From Dehalococcoidia bacterium (GTDB lineage Bacteria > Chloroflexota > Dehalococcoidia > Dehalococcoidales > BS750m-G39), in the NCBI GenBank assembly GCA_030615425.1, contig JAUWZG010000019.1:1-16284 (forward strand): DNA of 16,284 bases. Reading direction: 5' to 3'. The translations under genes were made by a program, and so were the position numbers. Under the pieces are notes generated by a model. The model had not been told where the DNA came from. It did no database searches and worked only from the letters and a program-made list of their open reading frames with translations. Position 1 is the stretch's first letter; the number at the start of each line of letters is the position of its first letter. Shown piece after piece: positions 1-6,798 of the stretch.

Positions 1-96
1 AGCCGCCAGCTCCACAGCATCACAGCCGCCAATAGTCAGGTGACCCTTATTAGTAACCTCAGCGGTTAATGGAAATAAAGTAAGCCTGGACATCAT
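1..96 (-). CDS. lysA: Diaminopimelate decarboxylase, N-terminal 32 residues (gene runs off the window)
   Basis: Only the first 32 codons are present, reading leftward from ATG at 96 (a second in-frame ATG is at 93). The peptide begins MMSRLTLFPLTAEV and continues to IGGCDAVELAA. This matches the usual opening of PLP-dependent diaminopimelate decarboxylases, where a short strand and an 'L.IGG.d...LA' segment precede the barrel domain. The enzyme would convert meso-diaminopimelate to lysine, the last step of lysine synthesis. The PLP lysine and other catalytic residues lie outside the window, so the call rests on the N-terminus alone. AAGAG abuts the first ATG with no normal Shine-Dalgarno spacing, and a promoter lies just upstream (104-132), so the message may be leaderless. 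An arginine or other PLP decarboxylase of the same fold is the alternative. Confidence 0.6.
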   Translation of the reverse strand, partial: MMSRLTLFPLTAEVTNKGHLTIGGCDAVELAA

Positions 97-103
97 CTCT
101 TAA

Positions 104-132
104 ATGTTAGCAGTGCTAGCTAGTTAAGTCAA
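104..132 (-). promoter_or_regulatory. Sigma-70-type promoter for lysA
   Basis: Read on the minus strand, TTGACT (127-132) and TAACAT (104-109) are separated by exactly 17 nt. The expected transcription start is around 97-98, against the lysA ATG at 96, so the transcript would have essentially no leader. Confidence 0.55.
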
Positions 133-141
133 TTTATATTA

Positions 142-474
142 ATCACCCTCACCCCCTTAATCCCCCTCTCCCTCAAGGGAGAGGGGGATGGTTTTTTAGG
201 AAGAGGGACTTCGTCCCTCTTAGACTCCCCAATTAAAACAAGGGGGCGGCAGAAACAGTCCCTCTTAAACTCCCGAGTTAAAGTGAGGGGCGAGAGATAT
301 AACCCCTCTCCAATAAAGCAGGTGATTAGGGGCAAAGCCCCAGTGGGCGGGAGGGTGGGAAGAAAGAGATTTTAAAAACAGCGGGGGAGTGGGGGGTATA
401 GCCCCCAAAAAAGGGTGATTATAGGGCGGGCGGGTGGGGAAAAAGCTAAGTTAAAAGGGGGGCGCATGCCCCCC
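142..474. repeat. Intergenic repeat block A (paired hairpins plus two G4 motifs)
   Basis: This fills the gap between lysA and the CoA ligase; I see no gene in it. At 142-230 is a two-hairpin module. Hairpin 1 has arms TCCCCCTCTCCCT (161-173) and AGGGAGAGGGGGA (176-188), followed by GGTTTTTTA. Hairpin 2 has AAGAGGGAC (201-209) pairing with GTCCCTCTT (213-221). The module recurs with about 11 differences in 90 bases at 9176-9265. Further on come GGGGCAAAGCCCC (329-341, also at 6650-6662) and two perfect G-quadruplex motifs on the plus strand, GGGCGGGAGGGTGGG (345-359) and GGGCGGGCGGGTGGGG (424-439). A 68-residue minus-strand reading frame across 129-335 is made entirely of repeat and is not a credible gene. 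Confidence 0.85.
446..474 (-). terminator. Rho-independent-type terminator of the CoA ligase gene
   Basis: On the minus strand, downstream of the ligase stop, GGGGGGC and GCCCCCC (457-463 and 468-474) form a 7-bp all-GC stem with a 4-nt loop. TTTTAACTT follows. The T-run is short, so termination may be partial. The structure also belongs to the G-rich repeat block. Confidence 0.55.
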
Positions 475-485
475 AACACGACTTC

Positions 486-510
486 AGGAGCAGTATAATT
501 TACTGCTCCT
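486..510. repeat. Perfect 10-bp inverted repeat over the ligase stop codon
   Basis: AGGAGCAGTA (486-495) and TACTGCTCCT (501-510) are exact reverse complements around a 5-nt loop. The TAA stop of the ligase (500-502) lies in it. No T-run follows on either strand, so it is not itself a classic terminator. It may protect the 3' end or act with the G/C stem 12 nt further downstream on the minus strand. Confidence 0.6.
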
Positions 511-2089
511 CCCTGAGCTTATAACGCTGTATCTTGCCGGTGGTAGTCTTGGGAAGCTTCTTAACGAACTCTATCCACCTGGGGTATTTATATGGCGCTA
601 TGCTCTTCTTGACAAAGGCTTGAATATCCTTGGACAGTTTCTCGGACTGATGGTAACCCTTTCTCAGCACCACGTATGCCTTAGGCTTAACCAGATGATG
701 CTCGTCTTTTTTAGCCACTACCGCAGCTTCGAGCACCGCAGGATGGGAAACCAGGGCATCTTCAACCTCAATGGGGGAGACCCATATGCCACCCACCTTG
801 AGCATGTCATCGCCTCGACCACGGTAATAGTAGTAACCTTCGGCATCCCGATAATACTTATCCCCGGTATTAAACCATTCTCCCAGCATAGAAGTTTTAG
901 TCTTGTCGTGATGGCGATAGTAATAAGCAGCTGTTGATTCTCCATGTACCTGCAGAGTGCCGACCTTGCCATCAGGCACGTCGTTACCCTTATCATCGAC
1001 AATCCTGGCGCGATATCCGGGGACTATTTTACCGGAGCTTCCCGGTTTGACATCACCCGGGCGATTGGAGATAAAAATGGCTAATAACTCTGTGGAACCA
1101 ATACCATCCAGGATTTCCAGCCCAAACCTCCTCTTCCATTCAGAGAAGATTTCCGTTGGCAGAGCTTCACCCGCTGAGGTACAGATACGCAAGGAGGAGA
1201 AATCATATTGCTTCTCGGCGTCTTTTACTTCCAGCATATTAGCGTACAGCGTTGGTACGCCACAAAATATCGTGGGATGATAGCGGTTGATGGTGGCGAA
1301 TATGGTCTCTGGTCGAGGTCGGTCGGGGAGTAGAACTGTCGATGCGCCGACAGCTAAGGGATAGAAGAAACTGTTACCCAATCCGTAAGCAAAGAAGAAC
1401 TTTGATGCCGAGAAGAGTAAATCGTCCTGGGTAGTGCCCAGAATACCTTTGCCATAGCTGTCAATGCAACTGAAGACATCGTGTTGAAGGTGAACAGCGG
1501 CCTTGGGAACGCCGGTACTGCCGGAGGTGTAATTCCAGAAAGCGGCGTCTTCAAAGGTGGTATAAGCCACGTCAAGTTTGTCTGAACAACGGTCGACGAT
1601 GTCATGGAATGAGATGTGATAAGCCCTTGTTTTCTTGCCCACGATGATAGTGTTTTCAAGATAGAGAAATTTCTCCTTGAAGCCTTCAATCTGCTCAATA
1701 AAATCCTCATCGGCGATAAGGGTGCGGGCGCGACTGTTATTCAGCAGATAGCGATAGTCGTGCATGGTATACATGTAGTTGACCGGTGTCGGAATAGCGC
1801 CGATTTTTATGGCACCATAGAAGCTGGCCATAGCTTCAGGGGAATCGTACATGGCCAGCATTACCCGCTCTTCCATATGCACCCCGAGAATTTTAAGCGC
1901 ATTCCCCACCTTGTTTATCAGGCGCTGCATCTCAGCGTAGGTATAGGTCTCATCCCGGTAATACACCGCCACTTTATCACCCAACCCCTTTTCCACCATT
2001 TCATCTATCAATTTCGTGGTTACGTTGTAATACTGGGGAATATAACTCTGGTATTTGTAGTGTTTTTCCATCTTGACCACCCGGCCCAA
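500..2089 (-). CDS. Benzoate-CoA ligase-like AMP-forming acyl-CoA synthetase
   Basis: A 529-residue member of the ANL adenylating family, predicted to activate an aromatic or other carboxylic acid with ATP and CoA via an acyl-AMP. Visible motifs in order: phosphate loop YTSGSTGVPK (187-196), FFFAYGLGNSFFYPL (231-245), DGIGSTE (328-334), TGD (408-410), the hinge region YYRGRGDDMLKVGG (421-434) and the catalytic-lysine segment TTTGKIQR with Lys519. The FFFAYGLGN stretch and overall length resemble the benzoate/4-hydroxybenzoate-CoA ligase branch more than acetyl-CoA synthetases; this is recall, so the substrate is uncertain. The start is unclear: TTG at 2089 gives MGRVVKMEKHYKYQ, while ATG at 2071 (MEKHYKYQ) is equally plausible, and neither has a strong ribosome site. 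It stands alone between repeat blocks, with no ring-reduction or beta-oxidation genes in the window. A 2-aminobenzoate or fatty acid substrate remains possible. Confidence 0.85.
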   Translation of the reverse strand: MGRVVKMEKHYKYQSYIPQYYNVTTKLIDEMVEKGLGDKVAVYYRDETYTYAEMQRLINKVGNALKILGVHMEERVMLAMYDSPEAMASFYGAIKIGAIPTPVNYMYTMHDYRYLLNNSRARTLIADEDFIEQIEGFKEKFLYLENTIIVGKKTRAYHISFHDIVDRCSDKLDVAYTTFEDAAFWNYTSGSTGVPKAAVHLQHDVFSCIDSYGKGILGTTQDDLLFSASKFFFAYGLGNSFFYPLAVGASTVLLPDRPRPETIFATINRYHPTIFCGVPTLYANMLEVKDAEKQYDFSSLRICTSAGEALPTEIFSEWKRRFGLEILDGIGSTELLAIFISNRPGDVKPGSSGKIVPGYRARIVDDKGNDVPDGKVGTLQVHGESTAAYYYRHHDKTKTSMLGEWFNTGDKYYRDAEGYYYYRGRGDDMLKVGGIWVSPIEVEDALVSHPAVLEAAVVAKKDEHHLVKPKAYVVLRKGYHQSEKLSKDIQAFVKKSIAPYKYPRWIEFVKKLPKTTTGKIQRYKLREEQ

Positions 2090-2145
2090 TATCTCGGTTA
2101 AATACCTCTTTCTAGTTTATAATAAACGCTCCTTTTTTACAAAAA

Positions 2146-2436
2146 GGGGAGTGGGTGGGAAGAAAGACAAAACTAAAAGGGGGGCGGGGATATAGCCCCT
2201 CTTAGACACCCTAACAAAAGCGGGGGATACTGTTTACCAGCTGGGTTCTTCCTCCCACCCTCCCACCCCTTGAGGCTGTTGGATAAAGCCTTTGTGGGCG
2301 GGTGGACGGGAAGAAAGACTAAAGTGGCTGGGGGCTGGGAGTATACCTCCCAAAAGACGCCCATAGGGCAGGACGGGTGGGGAAAAGAGAAAAGTAACTG
2401 GCGGGGTGGGGGGAAGAAAAAAGGTGACTTACCCCC
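2146..2436. repeat. Intergenic repeat block B (one perfect G4 on the minus strand, degenerate copies)
   Basis: This occupies most of the divergent gap between the CoA ligase and the M16 peptidase; no gene is seen. CCCACCCTCCCACCCC (2254-2269) is a perfect G-quadruplex motif on the minus strand. It is preceded by GTTTACCAGCTGGGTT, which block C shares with two changes. The opposite arm, GGGCGGGTGGACGGG (2296-2310), has a broken third tract. A third piece, around 2345-2385 (CCTCCCAAAAGACGCCC, then AGGGCAGGACGGGTGGGG), matches parts of blocks A and C. The minus-strand frame across 2173-2364 is repeat-derived. An AT-rich TTTATTATAAAC stretch just upstream of the ligase (about 2117-2128, minus strand) could hold its -10 box, but I find no convincing -35. 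Confidence 0.8.
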
Positions 2437-2441
2437 CTAAA

Positions 2442-2471
2442 TTGACACCCAACTAAGCATACCGTTAGAAT
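2442..2471 (+). promoter_or_regulatory. Sigma-70-type promoter for the M16 peptidase gene
   Basis: TTGACA (2442-2447) and TAGAAT (2466-2471) are separated by 18 nt. The predicted start near 2478 gives a leader of about 25 nt before GTG at 2504. Confidence 0.65.
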
Positions 2472-2503
2472 ATCATTTAACCCTAATCAAAAAGGCAAGG
2501 ATA

Positions 2504-3766
2504 GTGTATCAAAAGACCACCCTAGATAATGGGCTGCGCCTTATCACCGCCGCCATGCCCCACACCCACTCGGTATCTATCTGCATTTTTATCGGGGTCG
2601 GCTCCCGGTATGAGACCGAGCTACAGGTTGGTATCTCGCACTTCATTGAGCACCTGTGTTTTAAGGGCACGCCAAAGCGCACCACCGCCAAGGAAATCTC
2701 TGAGGCAATAGAGGGGGTGGGTGGAATTCTCAACGGGGGCACCGACAAGGAATTAACCGTTTACTGGTGCAAGGTGGCTCAACCCCACTTCCCCCTAGCC
2801 CTGGATGTACTGGCCGATATGCTGCTCCATTCCAAGTTTGACCCAGCGGACATCGAGAGTGAGCGCCAGGTTATCATTGAAGAGATTAATATGGGAAAAG
2901 ATTCCCCATCACAACGAGTTAACATGCTCATTGATAAGCTTTTGTGGCCCGAACACCCGCTGGGAAGGGATATAGCTGGCAGCAAGGAATCAGTGGCTGC
3001 CATTACCCGAGACATGATGCTCGACTACCTGGCACATCAGCATCTACCCAGCAATACGGTGGTCAGTATTGCCGGTGCTCTTCGGCACCGGGAGATGGCG
3101 ACCGCTGTGGGTCAAGCCCTTGGCCACTGGGCTGACCTGAAGCCTCATTCCGGATATGCAGCATATAAAGAGCAAAAATTCCCACGGGTGCATATTGAGA
3201 GGAAAGATACCGAGCAAGCCCACCTCTGTCTGGCACTAACCGGATTGCCCTTGCTTCACCCCAAGCGATTTGTCCTCGACCTGCTTAATGTCATCCTGGG
3301 TGAGGGTATGAGCAGTCGCCTCTTTACCGAGATTCGCGACCGGCTGGGACTTGCCTACAGCATCCACAGCTATGTAGAGCACTTCCTTGACACCGGCTCG
3401 GCTACCATTTATGCCGGAGTAGAACCCAAAAACCTCCAAGTAGCCATCAAGGCTATCCTGGAGCAGCTTTCCCAGCTCAAGGAGATAGTCCCTGAAGCTG
3501 AATTAACCAAAGCCAAGGAACTAGCCAAGGGGCGCTTGCTACTGCGCATGGAGGATAGCCGCAGTGTTGCCGGCTGGATGGGAGGACAGGAAGTCCTCAC
3601 CGAACGCATTCTCAGTGTTGACCAGATAGTGTCCATTATTGATGCCATCACCGCTGAAGAGCTCAGGCAATTAGCCCAGGAGCTGTTGGTCTCAAGTCAG
3701 CTCCGCCTGGCGGTGGTTGGTCCTGTGGCTGATGATGAGCCCTTAGAGGAGCTGCTCAAGCTATGA
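2504..3766 (+). CDS. M16 family (pitrilysin / processing-peptidase-like) zinc metallopeptidase
   Basis: A 420-residue protein with the inverted zinc-binding motif HFIEH (His46, Glu49, His50). The third ligand is Glu126 in the segment SERQVIIEEINM, exactly 76 residues after His50, the spacing typical of mitochondrial-processing-peptidase-like members. The opening 'LDNGLRLI' and the later 'RLGLAYSIHS' segment (about 285-294) are family hallmarks, the latter from the second, non-catalytic half. The protein should cleave peptides inside its two-domain chamber. No signal peptide or membrane segment is visible, so it is probably cytoplasmic. Length fits a single-chain bacterial M16B enzyme. GTG at 2504 is the start chosen, with AAGG a few bases upstream and the family's N-terminal strand beginning at once. 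It has its own promoter and stands alone. Its natural substrate cannot be told from sequence. Confidence 0.9.
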   Translation: MYQKTTLDNGLRLITAAMPHTHSVSICIFIGVGSRYETELQVGISHFIEHLCFKGTPKRTTAKEISEAIEGVGGILNGGTDKELTVYWCKVAQPHFPLALDVLADMLLHSKFDPADIESERQVIIEEINMGKDSPSQRVNMLIDKLLWPEHPLGRDIAGSKESVAAITRDMMLDYLAHQHLPSNTVVSIAGALRHREMATAVGQALGHWADLKPHSGYAAYKEQKFPRVHIERKDTEQAHLCLALTGLPLLHPKRFVLDLLNVILGEGMSSRLFTEIRDRLGLAYSIHSYVEHFLDTGSATIYAGVEPKNLQVAIKAILEQLSQLKEIVPEAELTKAKELAKGRLLLRMEDSRSVAGWMGGQEVLTERILSVDQIVSIIDAITAEELRQLAQELLVSSQLRLAVVGPVADDEPLEELLKL

Positions 3767-3780
3767 GCTAGTTTATCTAC

Positions 3781-3990
3781 CTCACCCCCTATTAGAGTTT
3801 ACCAACTGGATTTTCCCACCCTCCCACCCCCCGCAAAACTTCTTTTTACCCACCCACCCGCCCTCGGAGGTTCGCCCCCAATCTCCCGCCTTTGTGGGTG
3901 GGAGGGTGGGAAAAGAAGCCCAGTGGGGGAAGGGGTGGAGAACAAAGCCCATCAAAAAAGACGCCCCCAGGCAGGGTGGGTGGGAATAAA
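3781..3990. repeat. Intergenic repeat block C (three perfect G4 motifs in an inverted repeat)
   Basis: This sits between the convergent M16 and groEL genes. The left arm CCCACCCTCCCACCC (3815-3829) and CCCACCCACCCGCCC (3849-3863) are G-quadruplex motifs on the minus strand. The right arm GGGTGGGAGGGTGGG (3896-3910) is a perfect motif on the plus strand and the exact reverse complement of the left arm. A degenerate fourth site, AGGGTGGGTGGGAA, is at 3973-3986. CCTCGGAGGTT (3862-3873) recurs in block E. A 90-residue minus-strand frame across 3782-4054 is repeat-derived and not believed. Confidence 0.85.
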
Positions 3991-4011
3991 AGCATCGGGT
4001 GAGGATAAGCA

Positions 4012-4051
4012 CAGATAATAAAAATAGCCGCAGCCTCAAGACCACGGCTAT
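4012..4051 (-). terminator. Rho-independent terminator of the groES-groEL operon
   Basis: On the minus strand, 36 nt after the groEL stop, ATAGCCG (4045-4051) and CGGCTAT (4024-4030) pair in a 7-bp stem around a 14-nt loop. TTTTTATTAT follows. Confidence 0.7.
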
Positions 4052-4087
4052 CATATTTTCCGTCGCTGGAACTGCCAGTTATCAGCC

Positions 4088-5719
<1,632 letters not shown>

Positions 5720-5724
5720 TTATA

Positions 5725-6045
5725 TTAACGACTTGTTACTTTCTTAGCTTTCTTAGCTTTCTTAGCCAAGATATCGCTCTCACGCAAGATTATGACTTCC
5801 TCGTCATCAATCCTATACTCCATGCCGCCATACTTAGCATAAACCACCACATCACCCACGGCAACATCCATGGCTATCCGTTTCCCATCCTCAGATAACC
5901 TGCCCGGACCAACAGCCAACACCTGCCCCTCCTGGGGCTTCTCCTTGGCAGTATCAGGCAGGACAATGCCCCCCCTGGTCACCTCTTCCTTCTCAATAGG
6001 CCTGACTATGACCCGGTCAGCCAACGGTTGAAGCTTAACCGCCAT
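5725..6045 (-). CDS. groS: Co-chaperonin GroES (Hsp10) with a lysine-rich C-terminal extension
   Basis: A 106-residue GroES that caps GroEL and encloses substrate proteins. The N-terminus ([16 protein letters not shown]) and the mobile-loop region with the GroEL-binding GGIVLP (25-30) are canonical, as is the Tyr-Gly-Gly-Met-Glu-Tyr segment (72-77). Usual GroES proteins are about 95-97 residues and stop near the 'ESDILA' that ends here at residue 94. This one continues with [13 protein letters not shown], encoded by a 9-bp tandem repeat. The ribosome site AGAAGGAGG lies 6 nt upstream of ATG at 6045. It is first in the operon; its promoter and CIRCE lie at 6089-6151. The function of the basic tail is unknown. 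Confidence 0.97.
   Translation of the reverse strand: MAVKLQPLADRVIVRPIEKEEVTRGGIVLPDTAKEKPQEGQVLAVGPGRLSEDGKRIAMDVAVGDVVVYAKYGGMEYRIDDEEVIILRESDILAKKAKKAKKVTSR
5740..5766. repeat. Three perfect tandem copies of a 9-bp unit inside groES
   Basis: TTTCTTAGC occurs three times in direct tandem (5740-5748, 5749-5757, 5758-5766). On the coding strand each unit reads GCTAAGAAA and encodes Ala-Lys-Lys, producing GroES residues 94-102. The repeat is in frame, so copy-number slippage would change only tail length. Confidence 0.95.
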
Positions 6046-6088
6046 TTCATTCCTCCTTCTTCAATCAACCAATCACAGACTCAATTTG

Positions 6089-6115
6089 TTAGCACTCTCA
6101 CTCCGAGAGTGCTAA
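6089..6115. promoter_or_regulatory. CIRCE operator (HrcA binding site) of groES-groEL
   Basis: TTAGCACTC (6089-6097), a 9-nt spacer, and GAGTGCTAA (6107-6115) match the CIRCE consensus with no mismatch. It lies between the promoter and groES, at the expected transcription start, where bound HrcA would block initiation and where the transcript would begin with the hairpin. hrcA itself is not in the window. Confidence 0.97.
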
Positions 6116-6122
6116 CAGCCTT

Positions 6123-6151
6123 ATCATAGCGCACATAAGCATAAGTCGCAA
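6123..6151 (-). promoter_or_regulatory. Sigma-70-type promoter of groES-groEL
   Basis: On the minus strand TTGCGA (6146-6151) and TATGAT (6123-6128) are 17 nt apart. The predicted start near 6116 places CIRCE at the very beginning of the transcript. Confidence 0.75.
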
Positions 6152-6177
6152 CTCAACAAATGAATACTAACAGCTAA

Positions 6178-6242
6178 TGTCAGCAACTGACAGGCATTTA
6201 CAGCAGTAAATTAGCCCTTTCTCTCTGCAAAATGCCTTTTTA
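6178..6242. other. Pair of inverted repeats in the groES / XRE divergent spacer
   Basis: TGTCAG and CTGACA (6178-6183, 6187-6192) form a perfect 6-bp hairpin with loop CAA. Next to it AGGCATTT (6192-6199) pairs with AAATGCCT (6230-6237). An inner GCAG (6203-6206) pairs with CTGC (6225-6228), and TTTTTAT follows on the plus strand. It looks like a terminator, but no gene ends here on the plus strand. It could end a small RNA started from within the spacer, or be chance. Confidence 0.3.
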
Positions 6243-6280
6243 TCGCCAATATCCCCCTTGATGAATATGCCGCTTTCATT

Positions 6281-6309
6281 TTGACAGCCTACACTGAATC
6301 GTGTAGAAT
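6281..6309 (+). promoter_or_regulatory. Promoter P1 with embedded palindromic operator, for the XRE regulator gene
   Basis: TTGACA (6281-6286), a 17-nt spacer and TAGAAT (6304-6309). The palindrome CTACAC-N6-GTGTAG (6289-6306) occupies the spacer and overlaps the -10 box, so a bound dimer would block polymerase. The same architecture is repeated at 6561-6589, 280 bp downstream. The start codon of the regulator follows the -10 box by 6 nt. Confidence 0.8.
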
Positions 6310-6315
6310 CCAGAC

Positions 6316-6564
6316 ATGAGCCAGCGACAGCAAATGAACCGAACACCGTGGGATGGAGAGCTCATACGGGCTTTGAGGCGCCGTTTAGGTCTAACCCAGC
6401 GTAAGCTGGCGGAGAGAATGGGCACACGCCAGCAAACAATAAGCGAATGGGAAACCGGGATGTATAAACCCCGCGGTGCCTCAATTACCCTTCTTTCCAT
6501 TATTGCCGAACAAGCCAAATTTGAATATCAAGCTTCCACCCCAAAACCGCCTGAAGAACCTTGA
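6316..6564 (+). CDS. Small XRE/HTH_3-type transcriptional regulator
   Basis: An 82-residue DNA-binding protein consisting almost wholly of one Cro/CI-type helix-turn-helix domain. LTQRKLAERMGTRQQTISEWETG (26-48) holds helices 2 and 3, with RQQTISEWE as recognition helix. The tail is proline- and glutamate-rich (QASTPKPPEEP) and there is no ligand or dimerisation domain. ATG at 6316 lies 6 nt after the -10 box with no Shine-Dalgarno, so translation is probably leaderless; the second Met (6334) lacks one too. The palindrome in its own promoter, and a near-identical one over its stop codon leading into the next gene, make it a likely autoregulator that also controls the DUF2851 gene. Its size and circuit resemble restriction-modification controller proteins and phage Cro-like repressors; that is analogy, not homology shown here. 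Confidence 0.88.
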   Translation: MSQRQQMNRTPWDGELIRALRRRLGLTQRKLAERMGTRQQTISEWETGMYKPRGASITLLSIIAEQAKFEYQASTPKPPEEP

Positions 6565-6589
6565 CATTATACACGGAAACGTGTATAAC
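6561..6589 (+). promoter_or_regulatory. Promoter P2 with embedded operator, facing the DUF2851 gene
   Basis: TTGACA (6561-6566), 17 nt and TATAAC (6584-6589). The spacer and -10 contain a perfect palindrome with 9-bp arms TTATACACG (6567-6575) and CGTGTATAA (6580-6588) around GAAA. Aligned with P1 from -35 to -10, about 22 of 29 positions agree, including TACAC, GAA and CGTGTA of the operator. The TGA stop of the regulator (6562-6564) lies within the -35 box. The transcript would have a leader of about 200 nt before the DUF2851 start. Confidence 0.8.
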
Positions 6590-6617
6590 CTTGGTGGAGA
6601 GCCTCTCTTGCATTACT

Positions 6618-6798
6618 GGTTCCCCCTCCCCTTATAAGGGTAGATTGGAGGGGCAAAGCCCCTTCAAAACCTGATAGTTCGCCCTCCCTGATAAAAGGGA
6701 AGTCCGAAGGGGACAAAGGGGGTTCCCTGAAAAATCAAAGATTTTTTAGGGTGCATAAAGGGGATAGGGTCTCCAAATAAAAAGCTAAAGGGGGAGGG
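6618..6798. repeat. Leader region with repeat block D (palindromes and a 12-bp hairpin, no G4)
   Basis: This lies between P2 and the DUF2851 start. It holds the palindrome CCCTTATAAGGG (6629-6640), GGGTAGATTGGAGGGG (6638-6653, matched with two changes at 13663-13678 in block F) and GGGGCAAAGCCCC (6650-6662, also in block A). A strong hairpin follows: CCCTGAAAAATC (6725-6736) pairs with GATTTTTTAGGG (6740-6751), 12 bp with one G-T pair and loop AAA. Unlike the other blocks it has no four-tract G motif. No short gene is seen. The hairpin would lie in the mRNA leader of the DUF2851 gene. Confidence 0.65.

Noticed and set aside
129..335. 68-residue minus-strand frame downstream of lysA
   Set aside because: It spans the two-hairpin repeat module and has no ribosome site or recognisable protein feature.
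142..480. Possible CRISPR array, because of repeated short G/C-rich units
   Set aside because: Units vary in length and spacing, are palindromic G-runs, and recur in other intergenic gaps. There are no regular spacers and no cas genes.
3782..4054. 90-residue minus-strand frame between the M16 gene and groEL
   Set aside because: It is built from repeat block C. Similar peptides (FPTLPPTKA, FLPVHPPTKA, FLPTLPPSEV) appear wherever the repeat is read through, at 2173-2364 and 9035-9421, showing they come from the repeat and not from a gene family.
6567..6588. Perfect 9-bp stem with GAAA loop as a terminator of the XRE gene
   Set aside because: No T-run follows on the plus strand, and it sits exactly inside a promoter spacer with a twin at P1, so an operator explains it better.
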